From NCBI GenBank assembly GCA_031552235.1, contig JAVBMR010000008.1:62001-126000 (forward strand): 64,000 nucleotides of DNA, in the 5' to 3' direction. The position numbers were made by a program, and so were the translations under genes. A model generated the notes under the pieces. It saw only the letters and a program-made list of their open reading frames with translations, ran no database searches and was not told the DNA's origin. Origin of the DNA: WRDF01 sp031552235. Its GTDB lineage: Bacteria > Bacteroidota > Bacteroidia > Bacteroidales > Rikenellaceae. Shown in pieces: positions 51,304 through 60,542 of the stretch (within the stretch, counting starts at the first letter, position 1; every line of letters starts with the position of its first letter).

Positions 51304-52473
51304 CTATTTCGATTCCATGTGTTTTTTCTTCCTGCCGTTGCGTTTCCTGCGGAGCCATATTATGAACCCTGTGACCGGAAGCGACGCCCCTATGAGGCTC
51401 CCGGTGAAGGCCATGATCTTGCCGGGCAGGCCCAGTATGCGCCCGTCGTGCAATTCGAGGTTCATTTTGCGAAGTTTGTCGCCTCCTTTCTGGTCCTTAT
51501 ACCTGCCGGCATAGGGGCCTTGGCCTTTGAGAGGTTCGAGCGTATATTGGTCGTAGAACAGGTTGTCGGTGCGGTAGTACGAATGGCGCCTGTGCTCCAC
51601 GCTCACGCGGTATATGGCCTTTTTGTTGCCCTGCCGGGGGAGGGCGAAGTAGAACGAGGCCGCCTCTGGGGCCTCAGCGCGCACCAGGCGGTAAAGCGAA
51701 TCGAGGGCGAAAGGCATAGCCTGGTCTACTTTGGTGGTATCCGACTGCGGCATACGGTAGGGCAGCTCCTGCTTTCCGCCCGAGGTGACGTAATAGACTG
51801 ATTTACTGAACCAGCCGAAGCTCCATATCAGCCCTGTCAGCGAACAGACGGTAAGGATGATGAAAGCGTATCCGCCCAGAACGTTGTGCAGGTTCCAGTT
51901 TATGCGGTGCCACGGGCTTTTGAAATTGATCGTGAAGTTGTTCTTTACGGTTTTCCGGTTCCATCGCCTGGGCCACCAGAGCACCATGCCGGTTATGAGC
52001 GTGATGAGGAAAATAAGTATCCCGAAACCAACAATAGGTTTTCCGATATGTCGCGGCAGCCACAGGGTGCGGTGTCCCGTCAGAACCCACGGAAAGAAAC
52101 TGAACGAATCGCGCCCCTTGCCGGCAGCTACCTTTATTACATCGCCGGAATAGGGGTTTATGAATACCTCGTTCGAGCTCTGGCGGCTGGAGTAATCGAG
52201 CTTCACGGCCTCGTCGGGCAAGCCATAAGTCAGTGCCGAAGCCGACGAGGCGGCCAGTCCTGTTTCTTTTTCCGCTATTTCCAGCAGGGCGAGCGGCTCC
52301 AGCAGGGTCGTGTCGCGCGCTTCGATGAACCGCCACGGCTGGCTCAGGTCGGTGAGTTCGTCCTTGAACGCGTACATACACCCCGTTATGCAAACTATGA
52401 ACACTACGATCCCCGACAGCAGGCCCAGCCACAGGTGCAGCGCCGAATTAAGTTTCTTGGCAAAAGATCCCAT
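51304..52473 (-). CDS. PepSY-associated transmembrane protein (iron-uptake type)
   Basis: Inner-membrane protein of the PepSY-TM family; such proteins accompany siderophore receptors and may reduce or release ferric iron. Taken from MGSFAKKLNSALHLWLGLLS, 389 residues; the ATG ten codons upstream falls inside a GC-rich hairpin and is less likely. Four transmembrane segments with conserved His: LHLWLGLLSGIVVFIVCITG near the N-terminus, FGILIFLITLITGMVLWWP, the NLHNVLGGYAF segment, and a final helix before a basic tail (RKRNGRKKKHMESK). Last gene of the uptake operon. Confidence 0.88.
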   Translation of the reverse strand: MGSFAKKLNSALHLWLGLLSGIVVFIVCITGCMYAFKDELTDLSQPWRFIEARDTTLLEPLALLEIAEKETGLAASSASALTYGLPDEAVKLDYSSRQSSNEVFINPYSGDVIKVAAGKGRDSFSFFPWVLTGHRTLWLPRHIGKPIVGFGILIFLITLITGMVLWWPRRWNRKTVKNNFTINFKSPWHRINWNLHNVLGGYAFIILTVCSLTGLIWSFGWFSKSVYYVTSGGKQELPYRMPQSDTTKVDQAMPFALDSLYRLVRAEAPEAASFYFALPRQGNKKAIYRVSVEHRRHSYYRTDNLFYDQYTLEPLKGQGPYAGRYKDQKGGDKLRKMNLELHDGRILGLPGKIMAFTGSLIGASLPVTGFIIWLRRKRNGRKKKHMESK

Positions 52474-52490
52474 TTCGTATATTTTAAAAT

Positions 52491-52518
52491 CCGGCCGGGA
52501 CACAGAATGCCCGGCCGG
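52491..52518 (-). terminator. GC-rich hairpin between DUF4374 and PepSY genes
   Basis: 9-bp stem CCGGCCGGG / CCCGGCCGG with a 10-base loop; on the minus strand it is followed by ATTTTAAAAT. It may partly end transcription or protect the upstream mRNA. Confidence 0.6.
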
Positions 52519-52542
52519 AAATTATGAGTTTTAATAAATATG

Positions 52543-53808
52543 TTAGTCGAGGTAGAACAGGCCTACCGCATAGCTTGCCGACACCCTGGCGCCTTTCTGC
52601 GCGGTGGCGGTGGCCGGATCTACTTTATAGACATAAATACCGTTTTCCGTGGGGATCGGGATGTAGACCTGTCCGCCGTCCACCATGGCTGTAAAGTTGC
52701 GTCCGCCGCTGCCGTCATGCGCGGGGATTCCGGCCACGTCGGTCACGGTCTTGTTGTTCAGGTCGATGATGCAGCATTTAAGGGGTTTGTCGGCCCACCT
52801 GTCGCCGGATTCGGGGCTTGTGTTGGTGCATACCTCGGCAAATACGAGGCCGTCCCCGATATACATTACGTGCGCCGGGCGCTCGCCGCCCACCGTGCTG
52901 TTAAACTCAAAATAATATGAATCGTCGAACGTGGTCTCGCCGTCCTTTATGCGTGTGAACGACGGTACTTTCGTATTCTGGGTATAGCCGTTGGTCATCG
53001 ACGAGTTGGACATCAGGTAGAGGTCGCCGTTCTCGGCCTCGATGATTCCCACATGCGCGTTCCACGACCCGATGGGGCCTGTGCGCGTGTCCTTGATGAC
53101 GCTCTCGAATTCCATATCTGGGTACGAGATCACGGCTATCTGGCCGTTGTCGGTCCAGGGGGTGGTGTTGCTGTTGCTGTTGTTCACATAGTTGGCTTCG
53201 TAGTACGACAGAAAGATCTTGCCGTTATTGAAACCTATGCCGGTAGTTACGGGCCACACGTTGTTGCCTTCTGCCAGAGGCGCTTGCGTGATTAGATCGC
53301 TCACGTCTATCGTTTTGGTCTGGAGTATCGAAAGTGTACTGATCTGTCCTTCGTAGAGCGTCATCACGGTGCTTCCCGAAGAGAGCAGCGGAAGCGAAAC
53401 GGCGACGAACTTGTCGTCAGCCACCTGTACGATCTCACTGATGGCATAATTGAAAACGAAATTGTTCGATTTCATCTGGATCTTATCCTGCGCGTCGCGT
53501 ACGACACCCCTGATCTCCAGCACGCCGCGACCGCCTATGGCGAGGACGGTGTTGTCGAATTTCTGGTATTCGTGGTAGCCGCTGTGTTCTATCCCGTTGC
53601 CTTCGGCCGATATGGTGCCGGACATAAGGTTGTCGGTGTCTACAATATAGTAGGCCGATCCGCCGGTCGAGCCTGACACTATCATGGCCATCACATATCG
53701 GCCGTCGCCGGAGGGTTTGCCGCCGCCGTTGTCTTTTTCGCAGGCGCAGAGGCTCACGGCCGCTGCCGCTACAAATAACAGTTTGGAAAATTGATTGAAG
53801 ATCTTCAT
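52543..53808 (-). CDS. DUF4374 domain lipoprotein
   Basis: 421 residues from MKIFNQFSKLLFVAAAAVSL, a lipoprotein signal with the lipobox ending at Cys23 (SLCAC), so attached to a membrane. The upstream reading frame overlaps the receptor gene and was rejected. The mature part is a beta-propeller-like series of repeats (GKIFLSYYEANY, GDLYLMSNSSM, GLVFAEVCTN, GQVYIPIPTENGIYVY). DUF4374 proteins commonly pair with TonB receptors and PepSY proteins in Bacteroidetes iron loci; the exact role is unknown. Confidence 0.88.
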   Translation of the reverse strand: MKIFNQFSKLLFVAAAAVSLCACEKDNGGGKPSGDGRYVMAMIVSGSTGGSAYYIVDTDNLMSGTISAEGNGIEHSGYHEYQKFDNTVLAIGGRGVLEIRGVVRDAQDKIQMKSNNFVFNYAISEIVQVADDKFVAVSLPLLSSGSTVMTLYEGQISTLSILQTKTIDVSDLITQAPLAEGNNVWPVTTGIGFNNGKIFLSYYEANYVNNSNSNTTPWTDNGQIAVISYPDMEFESVIKDTRTGPIGSWNAHVGIIEAENGDLYLMSNSSMTNGYTQNTKVPSFTRIKDGETTFDDSYYFEFNSTVGGERPAHVMYIGDGLVFAEVCTNTSPESGDRWADKPLKCCIIDLNNKTVTDVAGIPAHDGSGGRNFTAMVDGGQVYIPIPTENGIYVYKVDPATATAQKGARVSASYAVGLFYLD

Positions 53809-53837
53809 AATTGTAATTATTGTGGATTTAGTTGAAC

Positions 53838-56234
53838 TTATTGTAAAAAGTACCGGATTTTGAGGCTGAACGAACGTCCGGGTTTCTGAAGCATATAGTT
53901 GTCGTACAGTTTTTCGTCCGTAAGATTGCGGCATTCGAGCGAGATATTATACCTGCCGCCGGCCATGGCATAGGTCATCGAGGCGTTGTGGTAGAGCTGC
54001 TCGGGTATGACCTCCTTGCTGTCGGCCGACCCCAGCCCCGGGTTGTTGAGGAAGTATTCCTGCATGTAGTACAGCCCGTAGTCGAGCGTGAGGGTCGTGT
54101 TTTTCCAGACTACGTCGCTGAAGCTGAATCCGGCGTCGAAGTTGCCGAACGCGACCGGAGTATTGGCGATACGGTATCCGTAGTTGGGGTTGTCGGTCAC
54201 GCCCTGGTTGAAGCTCCCCGTAAGGTCGATCATCTTCTGTTGGTCGGTTATATCCTGGTAAGTGACCGTGGCCCCGGCATGGAACAGGCCGCGGCAGGCA
54301 TACTTGACCGAACCCTCGATGCCCAATGTGCGCACCTTGCCGCGGTTGACGTTCCTCGAAGAGTTGCTGTTGCCCGACTGGTTGAGTTCCTGGTTGATAT
54401 AATCGGTGGTGTTGCGGTAAAGCAGTGTTGTGGAAAGGTCAAGAAAATGGTCGGGGGTCAGCCATTTATAATACGAAATCCCGAAGTTGACGTTGTCGCT
54501 TTTTTCAGGTTTCAGTTCGAGGTTATCGCGGGTGAACATGCCGTCGCCGAAGATCTCGCCGCTTTGCGGAAGGCGGTAGGCGCGTTCGTAGGACGCCTTG
54601 GCCTGGAATGTAGGCGTGAAGAAATACATCGCTGCACCACCGTAGCCCAGATGGCCTTTCCTGCGCGACACTTCTTCCATATAGGCGTCGGCCGTACCGG
54701 CCTTAATCTCGCGGAACGCGGAGTTATAGAGGTGGTAATATTTCGAGAAGACCGTGGCATTCCATTTCCTGTATTCCGCCATATAGCCCAGGTTCACGAT
54801 ATTCTTGTCGAGCATCTGCGGCTTGCGGTTGGTGTTGTTGTCAGGGTCGAGCTTGTTGTCGTTCCTGCGCGTGAGGTCCGAGAACGTACTGTTGAGCGTC
54901 AGTGCGTGATGGTCGTTTATGGCGTAACGGAGGTTGGCCGTGGTTAGCCATTCGCGCACGTCGGATGTGGACAGGGTGCGTGAATTTTCGCCCGTGGTGG
55001 GCGATGGGTTGGGGACCCAATCCCCATACCAGTTATACCTTCTGGCAAGCGTATCGGCACGCGAGTCTTCCACAGTATTGTAAGCGCCGTAAAAAGAGAA
55101 TGACAAGCCCTTCACGAAAAGGTCGTCCTTAGAATAGCGTACCGTTGGGACTATCGAGCGGCTCCCCCGTGTGATACCGCCGTATGCCACTGTCATCGTT
55201 TGGCCGTTCTGCACCTCGCTCTCGTTGTCGGAAACCAATAGCCCGAAGAGCAGGTTGTCTGCATATCGCCTGCCTGTGACACCGGCCTCCAGCTTCGCCC
55301 CGACAGATTGGTACTGGTCGTGGAAACGGCGTACCCAGTCGTAATGCTCATATTGGCTGGTCTGCAGGTTGAGTATAGGCACCCAGACCTTGTAATCGTT
55401 GTCCGAATAATTGTAGTAGCTGTTCAGGCGCACCGTGAAGCCGTTATCCTTGTTGGTGTAAGCCCCGTTGAGCGATGCTTTGTGCGTATTAAAGGAGCCG
55501 AAAGAGTAAGAGGCGTCGAGGTAGTTGGCATCCTTGCGGGTTATGATATTCACCGCGCCCCCGAGCGCGTCCATGCCGAGGTTGGCTGGCAGCACGCCCT
55601 TGTATACCTCTATGCGCGAGGCCATGTTGGCCGGCAGGTCGGTCAGGCCGAACGACGACCCGAAATTGTCTATGGGCAGCCCGTCCATGAATATTTTCAC
55701 CTGGTTGCCGGTAAACCCGTTTATGCTGAACTTGTAGCCCGAACCCACGCCGCCTTCTTCGGCGATGCGCACGCTTGCCACCTCGTTCAGCAACTTACCC
55801 ATATCGGCGGAGGTATTGTACGACTTGCTCAGGTCCACTATCGACACGGCATAGGCCTGCTCCTGCTGCTCCCGGACCTCGGTTTTGCCGGTTATGAAAA
55901 CATCCCGGAGTTTTATGCCGTTCTTTACCACGATATCGTCCACCTGTGTTTCACCTGTCGCCTTTATGTCTATATTTATCTCCGTTCGCTCGGCTCCGAC
56001 CCTCGATACGGCCAGGACGACATTCCCGGCAGGGGTGTCTTTCAACACGAAATAGCCTTGATTGTCGGTCGTTGAGTATATATTGGTTCCCTTGACGAGG
56101 ACGGTCGCCTGTTCGATGCCTTTTTTGTGTGAATCCACCACGCGGCCTTTTACTGTACCCGTGGATTGTGCTGCCGCAGCATGGGCTGAGAACACGACCG
56201 ACAGCAAGAGTGTGACAATATATAATTTGCGCAT
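53838..56234 (-). CDS. TonB-dependent outer-membrane receptor (siderophore/iron type)
   Basis: Outer-membrane importer. 798 residues: signal peptide (MRKLYIVTLLLSVVFSAHAAAAQ), a carboxypeptidase-like regulatory domain (about 27-105, GTVKGRVVDSHKKGIEQATV), plug domain (about 120-230, FMDGLPIDNFGSSFG and IEVYKGVLPANLGMDALGGA) and a 22-strand barrel ending in KIRYFLQ with the C-terminal aromatic. Architecture and the DUF4374/PepSY neighbours fit ferric-siderophore or haem uptake rather than a SusC glycan porin; no SusD partner is present. First gene of the operon. Confidence 0.93.
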   Translation of the reverse strand: MRKLYIVTLLLSVVFSAHAAAAQSTGTVKGRVVDSHKKGIEQATVLVKGTNIYSTTDNQGYFVLKDTPAGNVVLAVSRVGAERTEINIDIKATGETQVDDIVVKNGIKLRDVFITGKTEVREQQEQAYAVSIVDLSKSYNTSADMGKLLNEVASVRIAEEGGVGSGYKFSINGFTGNQVKIFMDGLPIDNFGSSFGLTDLPANMASRIEVYKGVLPANLGMDALGGAVNIITRKDANYLDASYSFGSFNTHKASLNGAYTNKDNGFTVRLNSYYNYSDNDYKVWVPILNLQTSQYEHYDWVRRFHDQYQSVGAKLEAGVTGRRYADNLLFGLLVSDNESEVQNGQTMTVAYGGITRGSRSIVPTVRYSKDDLFVKGLSFSFYGAYNTVEDSRADTLARRYNWYGDWVPNPSPTTGENSRTLSTSDVREWLTTANLRYAINDHHALTLNSTFSDLTRRNDNKLDPDNNTNRKPQMLDKNIVNLGYMAEYRKWNATVFSKYYHLYNSAFREIKAGTADAYMEEVSRRKGHLGYGGAAMYFFTPTFQAKASYERAYRLPQSGEIFGDGMFTRDNLELKPEKSDNVNFGISYYKWLTPDHFLDLSTTLLYRNTTDYINQELNQSGNSNSSRNVNRGKVRTLGIEGSVKYACRGLFHAGATVTYQDITDQQKMIDLTGSFNQGVTDNPNYGYRIANTPVAFGNFDAGFSFSDVVWKNTTLTLDYGLYYMQEYFLNNPGLGSADSKEVIPEQLYHNASMTYAMAGGRYNISLECRNLTDEKLYDNYMLQKPGRSFSLKIRYFLQ

Positions 56235-56512
56235 AATTTAAATTTCGGGTTTAGGTTGTAAAACAAGCGCAAAAGTATAGGGTTGACATTTTATGCACAC
56301 TCCCTGATTGTCGGTATTCTGAAGGCGACTCTAATCAGAGGTTGCTAAAAAACTATTGTGATACCCATAAAAAGCAGAGCCCCCATATGGAGCCCCGGTT
56401 AGGTTTACGTTGTAATACGGAATTGCACGAATTAAGACGGCAATATACGGTAGCGAAATTTACGGAGTCAGCTCCGATACATATAAGTGCGGAGAAGGAA
56501 ACAGATTACTCC

Positions 56513-56528
56513 CCGCTTCAGGCCTCAA
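56513..56528. repeat. att-like sequence related to tRNA-Cys 3' end
   Basis: CCGCTTCAGGCCTCAA differs from tRNA-Cys 41194-41209 by one base in 16. No tRNA body precedes it, as at attR (51173), and a terminator-like hairpin follows as there. Confidence 0.55.
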
Positions 56529-56541
56529 TGAAACATCAAGA

Positions 56542-56574
56542 AATGCCGCAGGAGATACTTCTCGCGGCATTTTT
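56542..56574 (+). terminator. Hairpin with T-run after the att-like sequence
   Basis: Stem AATGCCGC / GCGGCATT, with an inner GAGA/TCTC pair, followed by TTTTG. Confidence 0.6.
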
Positions 56575-56812
56575 GTTTGATGATTTTCTTCCGGGGACCA
56601 AATCGGGGCCCACTTAAATATCTCTAAATATCCCTGTAATACCCTCCGGGGCATCCCGGACGGGGTTCTGTGGTCCCCGCCGGGAGATACCTCTCGCGTG
56701 GAAAGGGGGTTATATCTGATATAGAGAAACGGAAGGGCCGCAGATTTGGACCAGACCGGGGACCAATCCCGGATTTAGTTTTCTCTTGTCTCTGCTGGCA
56801 GGCAGTGATATT

Positions 56813-57013
56813 TTAGGTAACAATACAGCTAATCACCCTGTCTCGATCTAACAAAGCAACTACTCCTTTCATCCTCTGGAGTAGTCGGTACACTTTGTTG
56901 CATATATCCACAATCTCTTCTGCGGAGTAGGATTTGTGCTTGGTAAGATAACTATGTAATTCACTCTCGCTAATTCTCACAGGACTATTTCTTATGTATT
57001 CTCGTATTGCCAT
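56813..57013 (-). CDS. Doubtful small hypothetical protein, 66 residues
   Basis: MAIREYIRNSPVRISESELH... resembles no family I know. Composition (charged, helical, one Cys pair) is protein-like and the codon use is AT-rich, unlike its neighbours, but no promoter or clear ribosome site was found. Confidence 0.3.
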   Translation of the reverse strand: MAIREYIRNSPVRISESELHSYLTKHKSYSAEEIVDICNKVYRLLQRMKGVVALLDRDRVISCIVT

Positions 57014-57322
57014 ATTTACATATATGTATATTAGAGCGGAGCATCGGAGATCGTTCGCAGATAACTAAGTGATTATGTGCGTAATATCATTGCGTATATT
57101 TGGCGCATTGTGATATTCCGGTATATCAGGGGCAAAATCAACAATTCCATAGATGAAAATAGACGATTGCAAAAACACACAAAACACGTAAAAATTGCAA
57201 AAAAAATGATTACATTTGCAATGTTATAAATTAATGCACTGACACAGATTTGCATTTTCTTTGATCGCATCAACAAGAATACCTGTCGCTACTTATCGGT
57301 CAAAGGTGAATTTAAAACTATT

Positions 57323-57952
57323 TTGATGTTCTCAAAAAACGAACGAAAAATACCGACGTCAGACTCCCGATCAAGTCAGAGCATGACAAAGGAAGAGGGC
57401 AGGATCATGACTCCGGATCTTATATGCCGACTTCGCGATGGCAGCCAGGACGCTTTTAAGACCATATACCTTCATTACTACGGTTCTATTTCCAAATTCC
57501 TTTTCTCGCTTCTTCGCTCAAAAGAGGAGGCGGAAGAGATCGCCCAGGACGTTTTTATGACTCTTTGGGAAAAAAGAGAACGGCTGGACCCGTCACACAG
57601 CATACGCAGCTACATATACACCATCGCCAGAAATGCGGCCCTGAACCTGTTCGACCGGAGGAAAGTCCTGGACCGGTTCTCCCAAATGGGCCATGTACCC
57701 GCCTACGACGATATCACTTCCGAAGATATACTTATTGCAAGGGAAACCGAGCTGCTCGTAAAGCTCGTGGTGCAGAGAATGCCCAAGATGAGGCGCCAGA
57801 TATTCGAACTCAACCGTTACGAGGATATGGACAACACGGCGATCGCCGAAAAACTGGGCATAAGCAAGGCAAATGTCGCAAACCATCTTGCATTGGCCAG
57901 AAAAGACATCAGAGATGTTATCATAACATTTCTCCTCTTCATGATGCCATAA
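57323..57952 (+). CDS. ECF sigma factor, FecI-like
   Basis: Alternative sigma factor controlled by the adjacent FecR-type protein. Up to 209 residues; MTPDLICRLRDGSQDAFKTI (28 codons in) is the likeliest real start of the conserved part, though ATGs before it are possible. Region 2 is seen at SEEAEEIAQDVFMTLWEKRE-like text (KEEAEEIAQDVFMTLWEKRE) and region 4 at LNRYEDMDNTAIAEKLGISK with its helix-turn-helix. A 351-base gap separates it from fecR, longer than usual. Confidence 0.9.
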   Translation: MMFSKNERKIPTSDSRSSQSMTKEEGRIMTPDLICRLRDGSQDAFKTIYLHYYGSISKFLFSLLRSKEEAEEIAQDVFMTLWEKRERLDPSHSIRSYIYTIARNAALNLFDRRKVLDRFSQMGHVPAYDDITSEDILIARETELLVKLVVQRMPKMRRQIFELNRYEDMDNTAIAEKLGISKANVANHLALARKDIRDVIITFLLFMMP

Positions 57953-58303
57953 TCACCGGTCTGGCTTACCCGTTCAAATTACACTTTAAAATCATGTTCC
58001 GGCAATTCTAATACTGCCGGCATATTGCATTTCCCCCATTTGCAGGTTTGCCTCCGGCATTCCCGCAACTGATCCCCGTCCTTTTGTTTTTGCGCCCGCC
58101 ACTCTGTCCGCGCATAACGGCCTCGCAAATTTTCAACGGCGTAACACCATAAACATAAATATGTTATGTGGTAAAGGCATGAAAAAATCAAAAAAAAATT
58201 ATATAAATGCCCACTAAACCTTTAGTATTAACAAACGGGGAATGGCGTGTCTTCGCATGTAATTTCAGACGCGCTGTTCCGTACGTTATAATTGCCTTGA
58301 AAT
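57953..58303. other. Gap between sigma factor and anti-sigma genes
   Basis: 351 bases with no gene. A near-palindrome CATAAACATA/TATGTTATG around 58150-58170 and A/T-rich DNA precede fecR; no consensus Bacteroidetes promoter was seen, and an ECF-type promoter cannot be recognised by eye. Confidence 0.45.
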
Positions 58304-59392
58304 ATGGCGCTGGATAAAGAAGAGAGGATCAGGAGTATCATCGAAGAGTTTCTATCGGCTCAAAACGTCAGTGAAGAACTGACGCAGGAGTTCCGTGCGT
58401 GGTTCCTGGGATCAGGCCACATCGAAGAAAAGGCACGCGCCCTCGAAGCCATAATGAAATCCGACATCCGTTTTGAACTTGAGCCCGGTGAAGACACGAA
58501 AGAAGCCTACAAAAGGATCGCCAAAAGGCTGGGCTTCACGGAAGACAGCGACCAGGGAATGCAGGACGACAGTAAAAATAATAACAGGCCCCTGCGCCGC
58601 ATGGTTCCGCGTGTTGCGGCAGCGCTGATACCCGTAACGGCCATGCTCGGCGCCACCCTTTATATTCTGAACCGCCACATGCCCGCCGAACAATCCCCGG
58701 TCGCCTCGGAGGTACACTTCCAGGTTCCGGCAGGGGAGCGGAAGAACACCGTGCTTCCCGACGAATCTTCGGTATGGGTCAACAGCGACAGCGAAATAAC
58801 TTACGACGATAATTTCGAGGACGACCGTGTCGTGGAACTTGACGGCGAAGCCTATTTCAACGTTACCAGGGACAAAGACAAACCATTCCGCGTTACGTCG
58901 GGCGACATGGCCGTAACCGTACTCGGGACCGTTTTCAGCATAGAAAACATCGACGACGGCACAACGGAAGTTGCCCTGTACGAAGGATTGGTGCGGATCG
59001 ACCTTCCGGAGGGCTCCCATCTTCTATCCACGGGACATGAACTGCGCTACAACAAACTCGACGGCACGGTATCCGTAAGTGAAATGTCCCGCACCAAGCC
59101 GGACTGGATGCGCAACATCATAGACTTCAGCCTGCAGCCCGCGTCGGACGTACTCAATTCCATCGGCAGGATATACGGCTACAATATGCACATGACAGAG
59201 GTAAGCCGTGATAAACTCGCAAAAAACATTGTGACGCTAAAATTCGAAGGGGAGATCGAGTTCAGGGAAGTGCTGTCGATCATGTCCTATATGAGCGGAT
59301 TCACCTACTCGATAAACGATAAGGAAGTATATATAACGCCATTGGTGGATCAACGCCAACGAGAAATTATCAACCGCAACAATGAACAATAA
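58304..59392 (+). CDS. FecR-family anti-sigma factor with DUF4974
   Basis: Single-pass inner-membrane protein that holds or activates the sigma factor according to a periplasmic signal. 362 residues: cytoplasmic N-terminal part (about 1-100), one transmembrane helix (about 102-122, VAAALIPVTAMLGATLYILN), FecR domain (about 140-240, HFQVPAGERKNTVLPDESSVWVNSDSE and GTVFSIEN) and a C-terminal DUF4974 (about 265-350), itself STN-like. Sixteen bases from the next gene. Confidence 0.93.
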   Translation: MALDKEERIRSIIEEFLSAQNVSEELTQEFRAWFLGSGHIEEKARALEAIMKSDIRFELEPGEDTKEAYKRIAKRLGFTEDSDQGMQDDSKNNNRPLRRMVPRVAAALIPVTAMLGATLYILNRHMPAEQSPVASEVHFQVPAGERKNTVLPDESSVWVNSDSEITYDDNFEDDRVVELDGEAYFNVTRDKDKPFRVTSGDMAVTVLGTVFSIENIDDGTTEVALYEGLVRIDLPEGSHLLSTGHELRYNKLDGTVSVSEMSRTKPDWMRNIIDFSLQPASDVLNSIGRIYGYNMHMTEVSRDKLAKNIVTLKFEGEIEFREVLSIMSYMSGFTYSINDKEVYITPLVDQRQREIINRNNEQ

Positions 59393-59408
59393 TATAACCG
59401 CAACTTAA

Positions 59409-60533
59409 ATGAGAGCAAAACACAAATTTTTCGTCTGCCTGACGAGAAAAGCCATGTTGCTTATTTTCATGGCACTGCCGGCAGCAGCCTTAAAGGGCCA
59501 GAATGCCAGGGTCGTCTTCCCTGCAAACAACATTACGATCGGGCAGGCGTTCGACGAGATCGAAAAGCAGACAGACTATCTGATGTCCGTGAACCATACC
59601 GGTTTCGACATCTCCCGCAAGGTAAAGCTGTCCAGGAACAACCTCACGGTACATGACGCGATGCAGCAGCTGCTTGCGCACACCGGCCGCCTCTTCGGCG
59701 TATACGGGCACCATATAGTGGTCTATGCGCCGAACGAGCCGACACCGCCTGCCATTACAGCGCAAGTGCCGGAAGTACCGGCAGAGGTCGCGCCTGAAGT
59801 CGAACTCCCGCCGATGCCGGAAATAGACCTGACCAAACCTCCGGTGGACGTCGACAGCCTCGAACTGGCGCTGAAAGCCCGCAAGGTGGAGTTTCCCGCC
59901 GAGATCCCTCCCGTGCCGCATTTGAACACTACAGCCTATTACAACCAACGCGACATCGAAATGGCATATACCGGCAAGCCGGCGTATGTGACCTCGCTCC
60001 CGAAACTGGCGCTGCGCACGAACCTGCTGTACGATTTTGGCGCACTGACGCCCAACCTCGGCGTCGACATCGCGCTCTCCCCTCACTCTACCGTCCTTGT
60101 TGCGGGCAGCTACAACGGCTGGGGCCTCAACGACGACGACAGGGACAAGATGCTGTGCCACTGGACGGCAAGCGTGGAATACAGATATTGGTTGTGCGAA
60201 CGCTTTAACGGCCATTTCTTCGGTCTGCACGGCTACGGCGGCAACTACCATATAAAAGGCGTCAGGATTCCGCTGCTCATGGAGAAAGGCTCGGAGGATT
60301 ACCGCTACAAAGGCAATGTATACGGAGCCGGGATCTCTTACGGCTATCAGATGCTTCTGGGCGCCAGTTGGAACCTGGAGGCCAATGTCGGGATCGGCTT
60401 CGGGATGACGGAATATGACAAATACGACTGCGACCGGTGCGGCGACACGCTGGAAGAAGGCCTGTCGAAAACGTTCGTGGCCCCGACCAAACTGGGGATC
60501 AGCCTCGTGTATATTATAAAATCAAAAAAGTAA
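59409..60533 (+). CDS. STN-DUF3575 fusion outer-membrane protein
   Basis: 374 residues. Signal peptide (about 1-31), then an STN/secretin-type domain (about 34-105: TIGQAFDEIEKQTDYLMSVN, LTVHDAMQQLLAHTGRLFGV), a Pro/Glu/Val-rich linker (about 110-185) and a DUF3575 domain (about 195-374: LALRTNLLYDFGALTPNLGV, ending KLGISLVYIIKSKK) expected to form an outer-membrane beta-barrel. STN domains normally sit on TonB receptors to signal FecR; here it is on a protein family found in fimbrial loci. The position right after fecR supports a signalling role. Confidence 0.88.
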   Translation: MRAKHKFFVCLTRKAMLLIFMALPAAALKGQNARVVFPANNITIGQAFDEIEKQTDYLMSVNHTGFDISRKVKLSRNNLTVHDAMQQLLAHTGRLFGVYGHHIVVYAPNEPTPPAITAQVPEVPAEVAPEVELPPMPEIDLTKPPVDVDSLELALKARKVEFPAEIPPVPHLNTTAYYNQRDIEMAYTGKPAYVTSLPKLALRTNLLYDFGALTPNLGVDIALSPHSTVLVAGSYNGWGLNDDDRDKMLCHWTASVEYRYWLCERFNGHFFGLHGYGGNYHIKGVRIPLLMEKGSEDYRYKGNVYGAGISYGYQMLLGASWNLEANVGIGFGMTEYDKYDCDRCGDTLEEGLSKTFVAPTKLGISLVYIIKSKK

Positions 60534-60542
60534 GGCCTGTAT

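Larger units (their letters stand above)
56235..57322. other. Long intergenic region between uptake operon and fimbrial locus
   Basis: About 1.1 kb. It holds an att-like sequence (56513-56528), a hairpin with T-run (56542-56574), repeats of CCGGGGACCAA at about 56592 and 56756, one doubtful small ORF (56813-57013) and -7 boxes TATATTTG (57095-57102) and TACATTTG (57211-57218) before the sigma gene. For the uptake operon, TACTTTTG on the minus strand (56277-56270) is a -7 candidate without a good -33 box. Confidence 0.5.

Noticed and set aside
57073..57276. 67-codon minus-strand ORF upstream of the sigma factor
   Set aside because: Overlaps the probable sigma promoter and is AT-rich, with a hydrophobic composition expected from T-rich DNA.
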